Source: Undaria pinnatifida
Lineage: Eukaryota > Sar > Phaeophyceae > Laminariales > Alariaceae
Length of the DNA: 64,000 nucleotides
Direction of reading: 5' to 3'
Assembly: GCA_012845835.1 (NCBI GenBank)
Contig: JABAKD010000016.1
Coordinates: 1,854,359 to 1,918,358, forward strand
In this document: positions 1 through 10,355 of the stretch, piece after piece
Numbering within the stretch: the stretch's first letter is position 1
How the letters are laid out: each line of letters opens with the position of its first letter
Translations under genes and position numbers: made by a program
The notes under the pieces: model-generated
What the model saw: only the letters and a program-made list of their open reading frames with translations
What the model was told of the DNA's origin: nothing
The model's database searches: none

Positions 1-59
1 CATTCAGCTACCAGGTATCGTTTAAAATCTTCAGCCACCGACACACGGCCGTCGCATCA

Positions 60-300
60 CCACGTCAACAACATGCCAGCAGCAGTGCGACTAGCACCAC
101 ACCAGAGAGCACTGCCGACAACACCTTCAGAAACGCGACAGCTTTGCAATCCGACAGCACTATAGTCGCACGTGGCTTGGGATTACAGATCGACCTTGAC
201 CTTTCTTCGTTTTCGTTGTAAACGTTTCGACTATTTCTCAGTTTGAAAGCAGTGCGACGAGCACCATATCCGAGAGTACCGCCGACGACAACATCTGCGC
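60..300. repeat. imperfect direct repeat near the left edge
   Basis: A stretch of about 50 bases beginning GCAGTGCGAC at about 81 recurs with about 85% identity at about 251 (GCAGTGCGACGAGCACCATA), a period of about 171. Open frames cross it on both strands, but none shows a recognisable domain or a convincing splice structure. I treat it as an old local duplication. The remaining sequence to 1390 holds nothing else I can support except a cluster of GTACGTA and TACCWGGTA words at 721-756. Confidence 0.45.
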
Positions 301-1389
301 GTCGGGACACGCGCGCAGTAGTAGCAACCGGCGCATAGTTTGACGAAACGAATGCTGTACAGGGATCGTATAGTGGCTCTTCCATGGTGCCGGTGGAGTA
401 GTGCAGGTCGCCTGATAAACGCTTGTATAGTTGCTTGGCCAGCTGGGAACAACCAGCAGTGGTTGTACATAAAAATCCTAGTGATGGTTGACTTTATAGG
501 GTATTTCCTTCTATAGTGCACACATATACATGCTGGCACTTCGCTAGGCCACTTTCGTTTTATTCTACTTCAAGGCTTCCTTTAAAATCTACGTTCTATG
601 GGCGGGCCGATACTGTGCAGGTCGGATGCAAAAATACACTAATAACGCTGCTGCTGTAGAATAATGGTTGACGCCACATTCCGTGCAGTTTCGCGTTTCG
701 GTGTCAGCCGTCAGCCCTGTTACGTACGTACGTACCAGGTAGGTACCTGGTACGTAGCAAGCATCACTTCGGGGCTGAAACATCACCACCAAGCAACAAA
801 TTCGCTTCGACCGACCCTTCAACTGTCCAAAGGTCTTGGCATCGCGTTAACTTAGCGTTGTGCGTCAGCGCAGAAACCTTGTACATGTTTTAAAATTATT
901 GAGATAATGCCGAACTACGAACTTACACTACAGTTTCAAATTTAAAAGCGAGTACCGGCCAGCCCAGCTCGTACGCCGTAAGCGTGTGGGGCTGTGCACC
1001 TCCCCTGTGAGATTCTCTCTTGCGTGATTGTGGTGTGGAGGACACAACGGGGTGGGTCGGTACCTCAGGTCAGCACGGAACGGAGTCTGGGGGACCTCTG
1101 GTGACCTTGAACTTGTGCGCAATGAGACCGTACTACCTAGGGGAAGGGGACCTGGTATCCACACAAGTACCGCTAACACCGTAAGTGCTCGTGCTTCATG
1201 TACATGGGTGAAAATATTAATATCAGTCTAACGCGAAGAGCAAACACTGCTATTAATAATGCAGGTCAGGGTCTCGCCGTAAGTATGCAAGTAGGACGTC
1301 GCACCCTCCTTTCCCGCCACCCCCACCATCGCCTAGACCTAGCACCACGCGTACAGTAAGCTCCTATTTATTTATGCGACCTGAAACTG

Positions 1390-1795
1390 TTGGAACCCCC
1401 CCCCCCCCCCCCGCCCCCCCCCCGCCCCCCCCTCCTTTTCAACTTCTCGCTCCCCCGCCCCCCCCCGCCCTTAAAAACCCCGCCCTCCTCTCACCGGCTA
1501 TACGACTTCCAGGATATACATGATGAACTGATGCATTCCTTCGACAGCCGTCAGAGTTTGTCCCTCTCTTAAAAGGGTTTTATAGTTTCCGCGCACAGAT
1601 TGATTGACATCACTCTGATGACCCTGGTACAAGCTACACTCTGTAGTTCGAAGGGGAGTCGCCGACCTATATCCTTAATAATGAGGACACACACCCAGTA
1701 ATACGCGCGATCGGAGTATCACACACAGCTTGCAATGATGAGCCTCGACGACATCTTCGATCTCACAGCTGGACTGTATTCGTATTTTTATAATA
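1390..1795 (-). mobile_element. truncated copy of long-TIR MITE family A
   Basis: This is one half of the family whose full copy lies at 9530-10140. It starts in the C-rich centre of the element (C runs 1397-1470). It continues through the conserved blocks TTTATAGTTTCCGCGCACAG (about 1580), GTCGCCGACCTATATCCTTA (about 1658) and GCGCGATCGGAGT (about 1707), and ends in TTCGATCTCACAGCTGG at 1757-1773. The mirror-image half is absent. No coding capacity. Confidence 0.8.
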
Positions 1796-2107
1796 ATAAA
1801 TGGGTACCATCAGCAAATACATGCAGCACCACCATAACGCACATCTGCTTCGTTGCTATTAATAGTTGTTGGCTGTCTGCTGTGCTTCGTTTTCACTTTT
1901 TCTCGTGTTGTCCTGTTTCAGTCTTTACTCCCAATTGGTAGGGCTGTGAGTTGGCTGACTACAAGTTGCCACCTAGTTACTAGCTGGCCAGTTATTCAAG
2001 TTAGTTGCGGCGGTGCCAACTATCCAACTATTTTGTGTATTTGGGTTTCCTTGATTGTATATATGAAGGCTTGTTTTGTACAGGGCACACATTTCCCCGC
2101 GACAGGA

Positions 2108-2244
2108 GACCAAAGTCGCTGCGAACAGAGAGACAGCTCATGGTGCATCGACCCATCTCCATCGACGGTGCTGGTGCCGATGGCAGTGTCGAAGGTGCTG
2201 GCGGCGTTGAACCCGGCCCGTCAAATGGCTTCGTTCGGCGGTGA
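2108..2244 (+). CDS. possible last exon of an unidentified gene
   Basis: A GC-balanced block inside AT-rich DNA follows a plausible acceptor (pyrimidine-rich, ending CGCGACAG at about 2107). One frame runs RPKSLRTERQLMVHRPISID, then a Gly/Ala/Glu-rich tail, and stops at TGA 2242-2244. A second overlapping frame (stop at 2263) is also open, so the true frame is not settled. I recognise no family and no upstream exon in the window; a gene entering from the left edge is possible. The call rests only on base composition and the acceptor. Confidence 0.22.
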
Positions 2245-2871
2245 TGGAGCAGTTTCTTTTTAGTATATTTCCTGGTATTAGTTGGTCTGATTGTTCCCTG
2301 AGGTACCCTTCAAAAGTTATTTGAGCCAGCTGCTCCAGTGACCGCCGGCTCAAATTTGGCGCTGAGTTCGTGCGAGAACAACTGTGTACAATGATTATGT
2401 TATTACCTGCCGTACAAGGATTTACAGGTACGACGGCAATGAGTACCTAACAACCAAGGGTGCCCAAACCGGGTCGGCGTATCCATGTTTCTGGCATATC
2501 GATCTACCAGGTATGCCTTTACAGACCCATATGATGCGACAATTTCTTTTATTAACCTGTTGCTTATCTATAAACCAGTTCTAAACTACAAGTAGGCCGA
2601 TTTTTGTCATACTTACTGCCCACAAATTGAAGCCTGTAAATAGCGAACCAGTGTTTTTTTGCCGGCGGCGCCTCCAGCGGGGCTCCCTCGGCCGGGGGAG
2701 GCTTTTTTTACGCCAGCCAACCAACTAAAGTCAGTGAGTTGGCTGGCTTCTCCGACCAACTAATAACTAGGCGGGAACTCCAGCCAACTCCTACTGACTG
2801 GTTTTTCCGTTTTGTTTTCGCTTTTTCTTATTCCCTCTTCTGTTTTGTTGCAAATATGGTACACTACAAGT

Positions 2872-2945
2872 ACCAACAACGCAGCTTGCAAAGGTGAGTA
2901 TCGACCCTACAATTCGCCGAACTCACGGCTGACGTCGTTAAAATA
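2872..2945 (-). mobile_element. terminal fragment of MITE family A
   Basis: Contains the family A end in inverted orientation: GCAGCTTGCAAAGGTGAGTA, then a match to the GTCGACGAATTT block, then GAACTCACGGCTGACGTC. Only about 70 bases remain. Confidence 0.6.
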
Positions 2946-3125
2946 AGGAGTAGGAAATAGTAGATAAAAGGAGAAGATGTCGGGAAAGGAAATGGGCAAA
3001 TGGTTGGCGCAAGATACCAATGCATTATGGTGCCATCATTCGACTTCATATTAGATGCTACTGCTGCTTTATGGAAGGATATTCGATTTATATCGAAAAG
3101 GCATCTACGCTACATTGCCGGAGGG

Positions 3126-3126
3126 C

Positions 3127-3213
<87 letters not shown>
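3126..3213. repeat. (ATA)n microsatellite
   Basis: About 29 uninterrupted ATA triplets. The isoleucine-rich frames across it are artefacts. Confidence 0.97.
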
Positions 3214-3218
3214 TAATA

Positions 3219-3600
3219 AATAAAACAGTCTGGTGTGCTGGCTTGCATCTTTTTCACCCGCGTGTCCATTGTGGTGGCAATGCATGGTCAAATCACCTTT
3301 CGCAACGTGCATCTCTGTCTCGTAGCAAGTGACCGCAGAGTGAGATCGGGCCTCTTCGAGGCATCGGCACAGCAGACACTGGTTGTGCTGGATGTAGATG
3401 GGTGGAAACAACAGTTCTTCATTGTGAAGAGCAGACACGCACATTCTGTTTCTTCCAACTTTTGGCATATCATACGGGCACGATCCGCGCCACTGGTCTG
3501 CCTGCTGCTCTGAGGTTCTGCGGTACGTTGCGTACGTACGCGAAAAAAAACAAATCGAAAAATAGAGGAGCAAAAAAGGAGAAATCGGAAATCGAGCCAT
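3219..3600 (-). CDS. open Cys/His-rich reading frame, possible exon
   Basis: The minus-strand frame is open across this non-repetitive block. It reads like protein, with cysteines at CPYDMPKVGRNRMC, then QCLLCRC, then VTCYETEM and MHCHHNGH. The CxxCxC spacing followed by a further cysteine recalls small disulfide or metal-binding modules (von Willebrand C type), but the match is loose. The frame runs on into the ATA microsatellite, so any exon must end before 3214. There is no clear start or splice pair, and an open plus-strand frame overlaps. Function unknown. Confidence 0.2.
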
Positions 3601-3950
3601 CGTCGTGCCGCCGTTTACCTCATCAACCGATCAATAAATCTATATCCATGCAAGGGCTCCGCATGGGTAGGGCAGGGCAGCACTTCGAATTGTTCGATTC
3701 AATACTCGGTAGAGTAAAAAAAGTTACCACACACAATCACAGTCTGCGCGTACAGTATGTAAGGTAATGCCAAGAGTTCGATATAGACTAACAGATCATA
3801 ACAATGTACCACTATTAATAGCTACCGTTTTCTATGTGAATCCGATTCCGAGCTTCATTCATCAGATTTCGATTGGATAAATCCGAGCACAAGCCGGCTG
3901 CCCCTTTAGTCTGGCGACGAAACGTGTCGAGTGCGTTTCTTATTATATTT

Positions 3951-4190
3951 TTACTCAATCAAGCATCCGGGACCAGTAAGGTGACTGACCATGTCCGCTG
4001 CGTGTTCTCTTCGTAGCCACTGAGAGGCGCGCACTGAGCCAGCTTCTAAAACATACAATGCATGGTAAAATAGTATCATCTTGATCCGAGCCTCCCAGAT
4101 CGACTGTCTGTGTGTTGTCTGATCGTGGAGAGACGTGCTGACGTTGTTCCAGGCGCGAAACATGGTGGTATGGATGCCTTCGTCATTCAA
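3951..4190 (-). CDS. unidentified open reading frame, possible exon
   Basis: An 79-codon minus-strand frame (MNDEGIHTTMFRAWNNVSTS onwards) ending at a stop at 3951, open for about 15 more codons upstream of the methionine. Composition is varied and not repeat-driven (aromatic, Trp, His, acidic and basic residues mixed). I recognise no domain. It could be an exon or a decayed transposon fragment; nothing nearby supports either. Confidence 0.2.
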   Translation of the reverse strand: MNDEGIHTTMFRAWNNVSTSLHDQTTHRQSIWEARIKMILFYHALYVLEAGSVRASQWLRREHAADMVSHLTGPGCLIE

Positions 4191-4382
4191 CTCCTCGAAT
4201 GCTATTGCAATGCTGCTGCTTGTTGCTAGCTGTGTAGATCGCTCACTTCTTGTAGTTACAGTACGCGACTACAGCGCTTACGATTGTGACAGCTAAGAAT
4301 TTTAGACTCGAATTTTTATAGACGCAAATAAAAACATGTCATTTTTGTCTGATCGCTCATTGGCAAGGATTCATACACAAAG

Positions 4383-5560
4383 TAGGCGTCACCCGGGCAC
4401 GATAGGGTCACATGCCGGGATCGGAATCCATCCACACATCTACAACTCCGACAACCCAGGGACGAACCCGGATATCATCCGGGTTAATACTTGTCCGCAC
4501 GGTGTGGAAATCCCAACCCCGCCGGCCGATTTTCTGATTGGCCATGGTTCGTATGTTGAACCAATTCCACCTCGGGAGGACATAGGGTCCCATCACCGAT
4601 CCAGAGGTCGTTCCACATCTCTAACACTTCCATCAACCGGGGAAGGAAACCGAGCTTTCTCGGGTCGACACCACCCTGCGCGGTGAGAAAACCCTAATCC
4701 CCTTGGCTAATCGCTGATTGGTTCGAGCTCCACAGCGCCGTCCTAGGTGGGTAGAGGCCCATCAATGGGGGGCATTTCCGTCGCACACGGGGAAGATAGG
4801 GTCCCATCCCCGTTTCATGAATCTCCCGGATCTCTACAGCTCCAAAAACGCGGGGAAAATAACGATGACCTACCGTGTCGACACCACTCCGCACGACGTG
4901 GAACCCCAACCATATTCGTTTACCGCTGATTGGCTGGGGCTCGGACATAAGGGCAACGCCACCATGGGAGGATATAGAATCCTGTGCCCGTTTCAGAAAT
5001 CCTGACAAACCGGGGACGATAACCGATTCTTCCCGCGGGTCGACACAGCCCCGGCCGATGGTGCGACAATCATCTATTATTCACATTGGTTTATCGTTGA
5101 GTGGCTGTGCAGGTCGTAGAGCCAGGGACACCCGGGGAGGAGATAGACGAGCAAACGGGCGGGGGGCGTTCCAACGCACCCGATGAGGATAGGGCTCCAC
5201 CGCCGTTCCAGAAATTCGTCCATACCCCATCAACTCCAACAAACCGGGGACGAAAACCGTCTTCTCCCGGGTCGACACCACACCGCACGGTGTGGAAGCC
5301 TTAGCTAGCTGAGGTTCGTGTACAACGCCAGCACCACAGAACAGGGTCCAACCCCGGTTCAGAAATCCTTCAAGGTATTTTCAACTAGAAAAGAATTGGG
5401 CAACTCGCGCTACTGCTGAACTTGTATTCGTAAACCCCAACCCCGCGGTACGCGGACATTTCATTTGACCCCCTGCCTTGATACTAACCCGCACAGTGTA
5501 ACCCAAACTTCGATTGATCGGCTCGGCCGGGGTTCGTGGATAGAGGAAACCACCACTCAC
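4383..5560 (+). repeat. degenerate tandem array, period about 185-200 bp
   Basis: About six diverged units follow one another. Each carries the same ordered landmarks: GATAGGGTCCCATCCCCG-like, a CTCC(A)ACAAACCGGGGACGA-like block, CGGGTCGACACCAC, CGCACGGTGTGGAA, and GCTGATTGGCT followed by GGTTCG. Units start near 4397, 4578, 4790, 4972, 5175 and 5340. All open frames across it are by-products of the repetition. Confidence 0.8.
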
Positions 5561-5589
5561 TGAGAAGTTCAGCAAGTTCAATTACTATC

Positions 5590-5800
5590 GTGGGACTTTT
5601 TCTTGTGCACTAACTGACTTGCGGAAAGCGCGAGAGCGTGAGTTAGCAACACTCGATGAAAAATCGACCATCAGTGGGTGCTGAACCCTATGCGCCAAAA
5701 AAAATGAGGGCAATAACCGGGGGGGGGGGAAAGGGACGACACCTGTGTTCATGGCTTGTATGTCCAGAAGCTGGAGAGTGTAAGTGTGCCAAAAAAAAAA
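5590..5800 (+). mobile_element. tRNA-derived SINE, 5'-truncated copy
   Basis: Matches the body of the SINE at 44603-44917 from GTGGGACTTTTTCTTGTGCA to the poly(A) tail (5791-5800), including GCGAGAGCGTGAGTTAGCAA and GACGACACCTGTG. The tRNA-like head is missing, which fits incomplete reverse transcription. Confidence 0.85.
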
Positions 5801-7680
5801 GTCACTAGAAGAGATGGTCAATCAGCAATCAGCAGCAATAAGGAGCACGTCAAGTGCGAAGCAACACAAACTTATTTGTCAGTTACGTACCAACACACGA
5901 CCGCTTGCACTTGACCGGCAAACGACTACAGCAACGGGGTCAGGGACCACAGCAACAACAAAGCACACCGCCTATATTTCTCCAAAGAGGCTTGTCGGGG
6001 GAAAAAAAACACGAAACGATGCGATACCGGGATGAATCCATACCGCTGACTGGTTCCTTCCGTGGATACTGTCTACTTACTACGACCTTCGCGTGGCGCA
6101 GCTTAGCAACAGCAGGAACGATTATTTTTCCCCTTGTTTTTGGCGTCGAAAATGCTTTGCCTGTTTTTTGGTACACCCTCCCCCCATGCCATAAAATATG
6201 TCACAGACAAAAAGCATGTTGTGTGTAATAGAGCACCGCTGCTTGTGGTCTTACTCGTACGTACCTATATTACTTGCACGAGAGTACAAACCATGTCGAT
6301 TGCCCGAACTTGTATGATACCACCCTCGAGGCCCCGGGGACGCAGCCACTCGCAATACTGCCGTGTGGCTTTTTCTGGGGCAGTATTCGTAATCACCACT
6401 ACCTCCTCCTCGTTTTAGTCACGCGTCCGCCTGCCACGTCTATATTCATGTATGTTCGTGTGCCTACCGAAATTCAATAAATGAATGCACTCGTACTATG
6501 ATACCTACCGCAGTACCATGAGGATTTTTTTTACAGTAAATATTACTGGTACGTATTTGTTTTGGGACAAAATATGACGCCAATTTGGAAATAATGTCTT
6601 GCCAAGTTTTATTTCATCAACCTCTCCATATATCAAGATCCGAAGAATAACTGGAGAGTGCCGTTCAAAATACAACATTTTGTGCCCTTCTCGCTTGTCT
6701 CGCTGAGCATCCATCCGCATTCACGTCGAGGTGCTGAGCGTATTGACCAGCAACAACAGTCAGTAGCCAGCGCAATTCTTGCAACCACACAACAAAGCGT
6801 TCAAAACACTACTACCTTGATAATCACACCTACCTTCAGAAGTGCATCCACGTTTCGTTTGTGGGGATAAATATACATGGAATTAGTGTGGGGTATTTAT
6901 TATGCGGTCCTGAAAGATGGATCGTTGATCGTGGACCAATATATACGGAACGACTCTTTGGAGCGTCGACGAAAAAGACTGACAAATCATTGTTTCTCGT
7001 ACTGCGATTTCTAAAGGCGACCACTTCGTTCGTTGTGTTTATTTTCTTTTTATTTATGGTCTGCCCTGCTTTGCTGTGTTTTCGTACCCGGTACGCTAGC
7101 ATTTCACTTGCTTAATACCTTAATCAATTGCGATTGTTTGGTTTACTGTCTCACAGTCCGTGACCACATAATAATAAGTTGTACGTATCTGTCTAGGATG
7201 AAGAATCAGCACGGACACTGGGTGTAATGATTTCGTTGGTTGGGGAACGGCCCCCCTCGAAGACAACGAACGCTCGACCAAAGGTATTTAACCGTGAAAT
7301 CCGATATTGAAAAGCAACGACACAGCAGTCGTACGACAATAGGCCAAACGCTTCGAGGCGTGACCATGAAAAAAGTGTGGTGGGGACGAAATAAGAAGCC
7401 AACTTGGAAATGGTGCCAACTTGGAAATACATGTTAAAAGTTTTCCCATTTGTTTTTTTCGTTCAAGCTCTGCATATGCCAAGATCCAAGAATAGATCGG
7501 GCGTGTACCGCCCAAAATACAAAATTTTACGCACTTCTCGCTTGTCTCGCTCAGCCCACGTACCCGATCCCGGCCAGGTGCGGAACGGATACGGCAGGGC
7601 GAGAGGCGTTTGAGCCGCCCCCCGAAGACGGCGCTCGAACGAAGCTATTTGACCGAGAATTCCAGTTCCGGAAATCGCAT
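5801..7680. other. intergenic stretch without recognisable gene
   Basis: Several short open frames exist on both strands (for example 5854-6228 plus and 6836-7102 minus). None has a domain, a consistent splice pair or a repeat-family match that I can name. The only structure noted is scattered GTACGTAC/GTACCGG-type short words. Confidence 0.5.
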
Positions 7681-7681
7681 A

Positions 7682-9457
7682 CAGTACTGGGCCCTCTATA
7701 GTGCCGGTATGTGCCCAGAGCGTTCACCGGCACTATACCGGGCACCGGCACTACTGCGAATAGAGCCTCATTAGTGCCGGTTTGGCACTAATGAGGTTTT
7801 GAATATTCCCTCTGATTGAGGTTGGGCGCTATTTGGTTTCATGGTGTGGCGCTTACCCTTTGCGGGGCCAAGAGGGCACCAAATGAATCGAATGCAGTGA
7901 AGTTGTTGCGTACGCGTGGGCAGTCTTTCCTACGACATATGTGGTTCCCACGCTGTCGGACACACAGAAATTTGCTGTAAAATAATTACTTGCATGTTGC
8001 ACCGTTTTTCTCTACCCGCCTCAGCACACGTAATGTACTGCACAGCCTGAAATGTCGCGTGAACCATTCAAATTCACGCTACCGCTCTGCCGTTTTCCGG
8101 AGTGATGTACCTCAGAGCTGCCCAATGCTTTGTGGGCAAGGAAGCAGTGGCACTGGCCTCACCCGGATCAAACCATTTCGGGCAACCTCAACAGCACTCG
8201 TCGACCGCAAAGGGAAGACACATATCATGCACACATTTCACCTTTTTTTGCGTCTAAAAATCCTTGTAAAGCTCCCGTCCGTACAACTTAATACTACTGG
8301 TAGACGAAGCTAAATCTCACTCCTCGTTGCCCTCCTTCGATGTTTCAAGATCAGATACAAGAAAAAAATCAACACGACAGCAAGGAAGCGCACGGAAAAA
8401 AAACAACCACTGCTGTAGCTGTAGCTGTAGTCCCCCCCCTCGCCCTCACTCCGTTGCAGCAACAAACTCTCTCACGTCTGACTGGCGCGCTCTCTTAGCG
8501 GCATGCGCTGCGATCATCGCCATCTTCGATTTCAATAGGTGGAACGCCGCGTCTCCGTCGCCACCTTCCTCCGCTGCCGCGCACGAGAATCTTTCTTACT
8601 CCGCCCTTGCGCTGTCGGGTGTTTAAATGGTCCCGTCCCAGCACCCTCAGCTGCTGTTGCTTTGCTCTTGCCAGTCCTGGTGACGCACGTGCTGCAGATG
8701 CGGTTCTGGTCGTTGTCGTCAAACACGCCTCCGCAATTGCCGTGGAGCCGCCCGCCACATCCTCCCTTGCAAACGTGGCCATGAGGGGCTTGCGTCGTTC
8801 CGTTCTGTTGAAGGCACAGTTCACCTCCGCACATGGCATGGTGCGCCTCTGCGTAGAGCTATTAGGGTCTGCAGCAGCACGTGTACCCTCTTTTTCTTTG
8901 TGTGGCGTCTGTCCTCTGTCTTGTGTGCGTAGTGAACCGGCACTTTTGCGGGGCGCCGTGGTGCCTAACCAGCACTGCTGTTGTTGCTATCTCACATCAA
9001 CTCTTGTCAAACGTCTAGAGTCCGTGGTCACACAAAGGTGCTGGAGCCCTAGGAAGATCCGATAAACCAAATGGAATCAAAATCCGTCCAGGAAATACTA
9101 CGCTTTCCCGCCTACAAACGCACGATACGAAGAAGGCGCACAAGTGAAATGATCCTATGTGCAAACTGAACTCACATGGCCGCGGGTATCCACTCAACTA
9201 CGGCGTAGAGTTCCCCCGTTCCCACAACTAACGAACTCGCGGCTACAAACTACAGCGGTTGAGCTGCCTGCACCGCACGAACCGCACGGTAATCGTGAGC
9301 ACAGACGAACGCGCCTGCTGTCTCAGCACTATACCGGGGCATCTCTCAATAGTGCCGGACCGGCACTATTAAGGGCGCTGTCTGTGTCCAGAGATTTTAC
9401 CGGAACTATACCGGCAGTTGGCACTATTCAACCGGCACTATAGAGGGCCCAGTACTG
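7682..9457. mobile_element. 1.78-kb TA-flanked TIR element (Tc1/mariner-pogo-like ends)
   Basis: The left end at 7682-7708 begins CAGTACTGGGCCCTCTATAG, and the right end at 9431-9457 is its perfect 27-base reverse complement. Both ends are flanked by TA (7680-7681 and 9458-9459), the duplication expected for Tc1/mariner/pogo insertion. Sub-terminal CCGGCACTATACCGG-like words recur inside both ends (7725-7800 and 9325-9425). I find no DDE transposase; the interior holds one cysteine-rich frame on the minus strand (8532-8834). This is probably a non-autonomous or decayed copy. Family assignment is inference from TIR start and TA. Confidence 0.85.
8532..8834 (-). CDS. Cys/His-rich zinc-binding-type protein fragment inside the TIR element
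   Basis: The minus-strand frame of 100 codons has a compact cysteine/histidine module in its first 55 residues: CGGELC, then HVCKGGCGGRLHGNCGG, then RICSTC, i.e. paired CxxC-like and CxxxC ligands with an intervening LHG, followed by a basic Lys/Arg/Ser tail. This ordering suggests a treble-clef or other zinc-finger domain of the sort carried at one end of transposase-related proteins. An overlapping minus frame (8495-8839) starts two bases away, so a frameshift between them is possible. It sits wholly within the element at 7682-9457, so it is more likely element-borne than a host gene. Exact family unknown. Confidence 0.4.
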   Translation of the reverse strand: MCGGELCLQQNGTTQAPHGHVCKGGCGGRLHGNCGGVFDDNDQNRICSTCVTRTGKSKATAAEGAGTGPFKHPTAQGRSKKDSRARQRRKVATETRRSTY

Positions 9458-9529
9458 TACTGAGGTCGAGACGGAAGAAAACTCTTGACCGAATCCCCCC
9501 CCCAAAAAATGATCATACAGACTAATGGT

Positions 9530-10140
9530 ATAAAAATAAAATTACACTCCAACTGCTGTCAGATCGAATATTTTGTCGAAACTCATCTTTGCAAGCTGTG
9601 TGTGATTCTCCGATCGCGGGTATTACGGGTTGTGTGTATAGGTCGGCGACTCCCGTTGCAACTACATATGCACAGATTGAGCTGCCCCGCCCGTCGCGCC
9701 CCCCCCCCACCCCCCCGCTCCCTCTTGATCAAACCCAGGCCCCCACGTCCTTAAAAACTCCGCCCTCCGCCCTCCCCTCACCGGTTATTCGACTTACAGC
9801 ATTCACTTTTGATAAAACTGATGCATTTCCTTCCACAGCTGTCAGCTTTTGTCCCCCTCAAAAACGGGTTTTATAGTTTCCGCGCACAGACTGACTAATA
9901 TCACCCTGCTGACCCTGATAGCTACACTGTAGTTGCAAGGGGAGTCGCCGACCTATATCCTTAATAAGGATACACAACCCGTAATACGCGCGATCGGAGT
10001 TCATCACACACGGCTTGCAGAATATTTTTTTTTTTTTTTTTTTTTTTCATCCTCCGGCGGATGGGGAAAAATAAAGCTTTAGCTCAAATGAGTTTTGACA
10101 AAATCTTTGATCTCACAGCTGGTGTATTTTTATTTTTATA
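9530..10140. mobile_element. full-length long-TIR MITE, family A
   Basis: The left arm from about 9530 (TATAAAAATAAAATTACACT, GATCGAATATTTTGTCGAAA, CTCATCTTTGCAAGCTGTGT, TATAGGTCGGCGACTCCCGT) is mirrored by the right arm ending at about 10140 (GGGGAGTCGCCGACCTATAT, GGCTTGCAG, TTTGATCTCACAGCTGG, TATTTTTATTTTTATA). The centre is C-rich (9698-9720). The right arm is split by a poly(T) retroposon at 10021-10080. No transposase. This copy lies just downstream of the last nucleoredoxin exon seen. Confidence 0.88.
10021..10085 (-). mobile_element. short poly(A) retroposon, family G, nested in MITE A
   Basis: On the minus strand this reads AAAGCTTTATTTTTCCCCAT, the hairpin CATCCGCCGGAGGATG, then a run of about 27 A. 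The same tail occurs at 27061-27116 and 57650-57702. It interrupts the right arm of the family A element between its GGCTTGCAG and TGAGTTTTGACAAAATC blocks, so it arrived later. Confidence 0.8.
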
Positions 10141-10355
10141 CCTGGTATTATATTTATCTCCATGTTCTCATAGCACTGCAGCAACATCAATTATAGTGCG
10201 GGCGCAGCAAACCTCTGATCCTTTCCAGCAGCGACAGCATTGCATCGTGTGGTATCCAAAATACTTTGGAGCGCGTGATAGCCGCAAGCAGCAGTAGTGG
10301 CAGCAGCACATTGCTGCACAGCCGAGAGGAACAAAAAACAGCACCACGAACCCAC

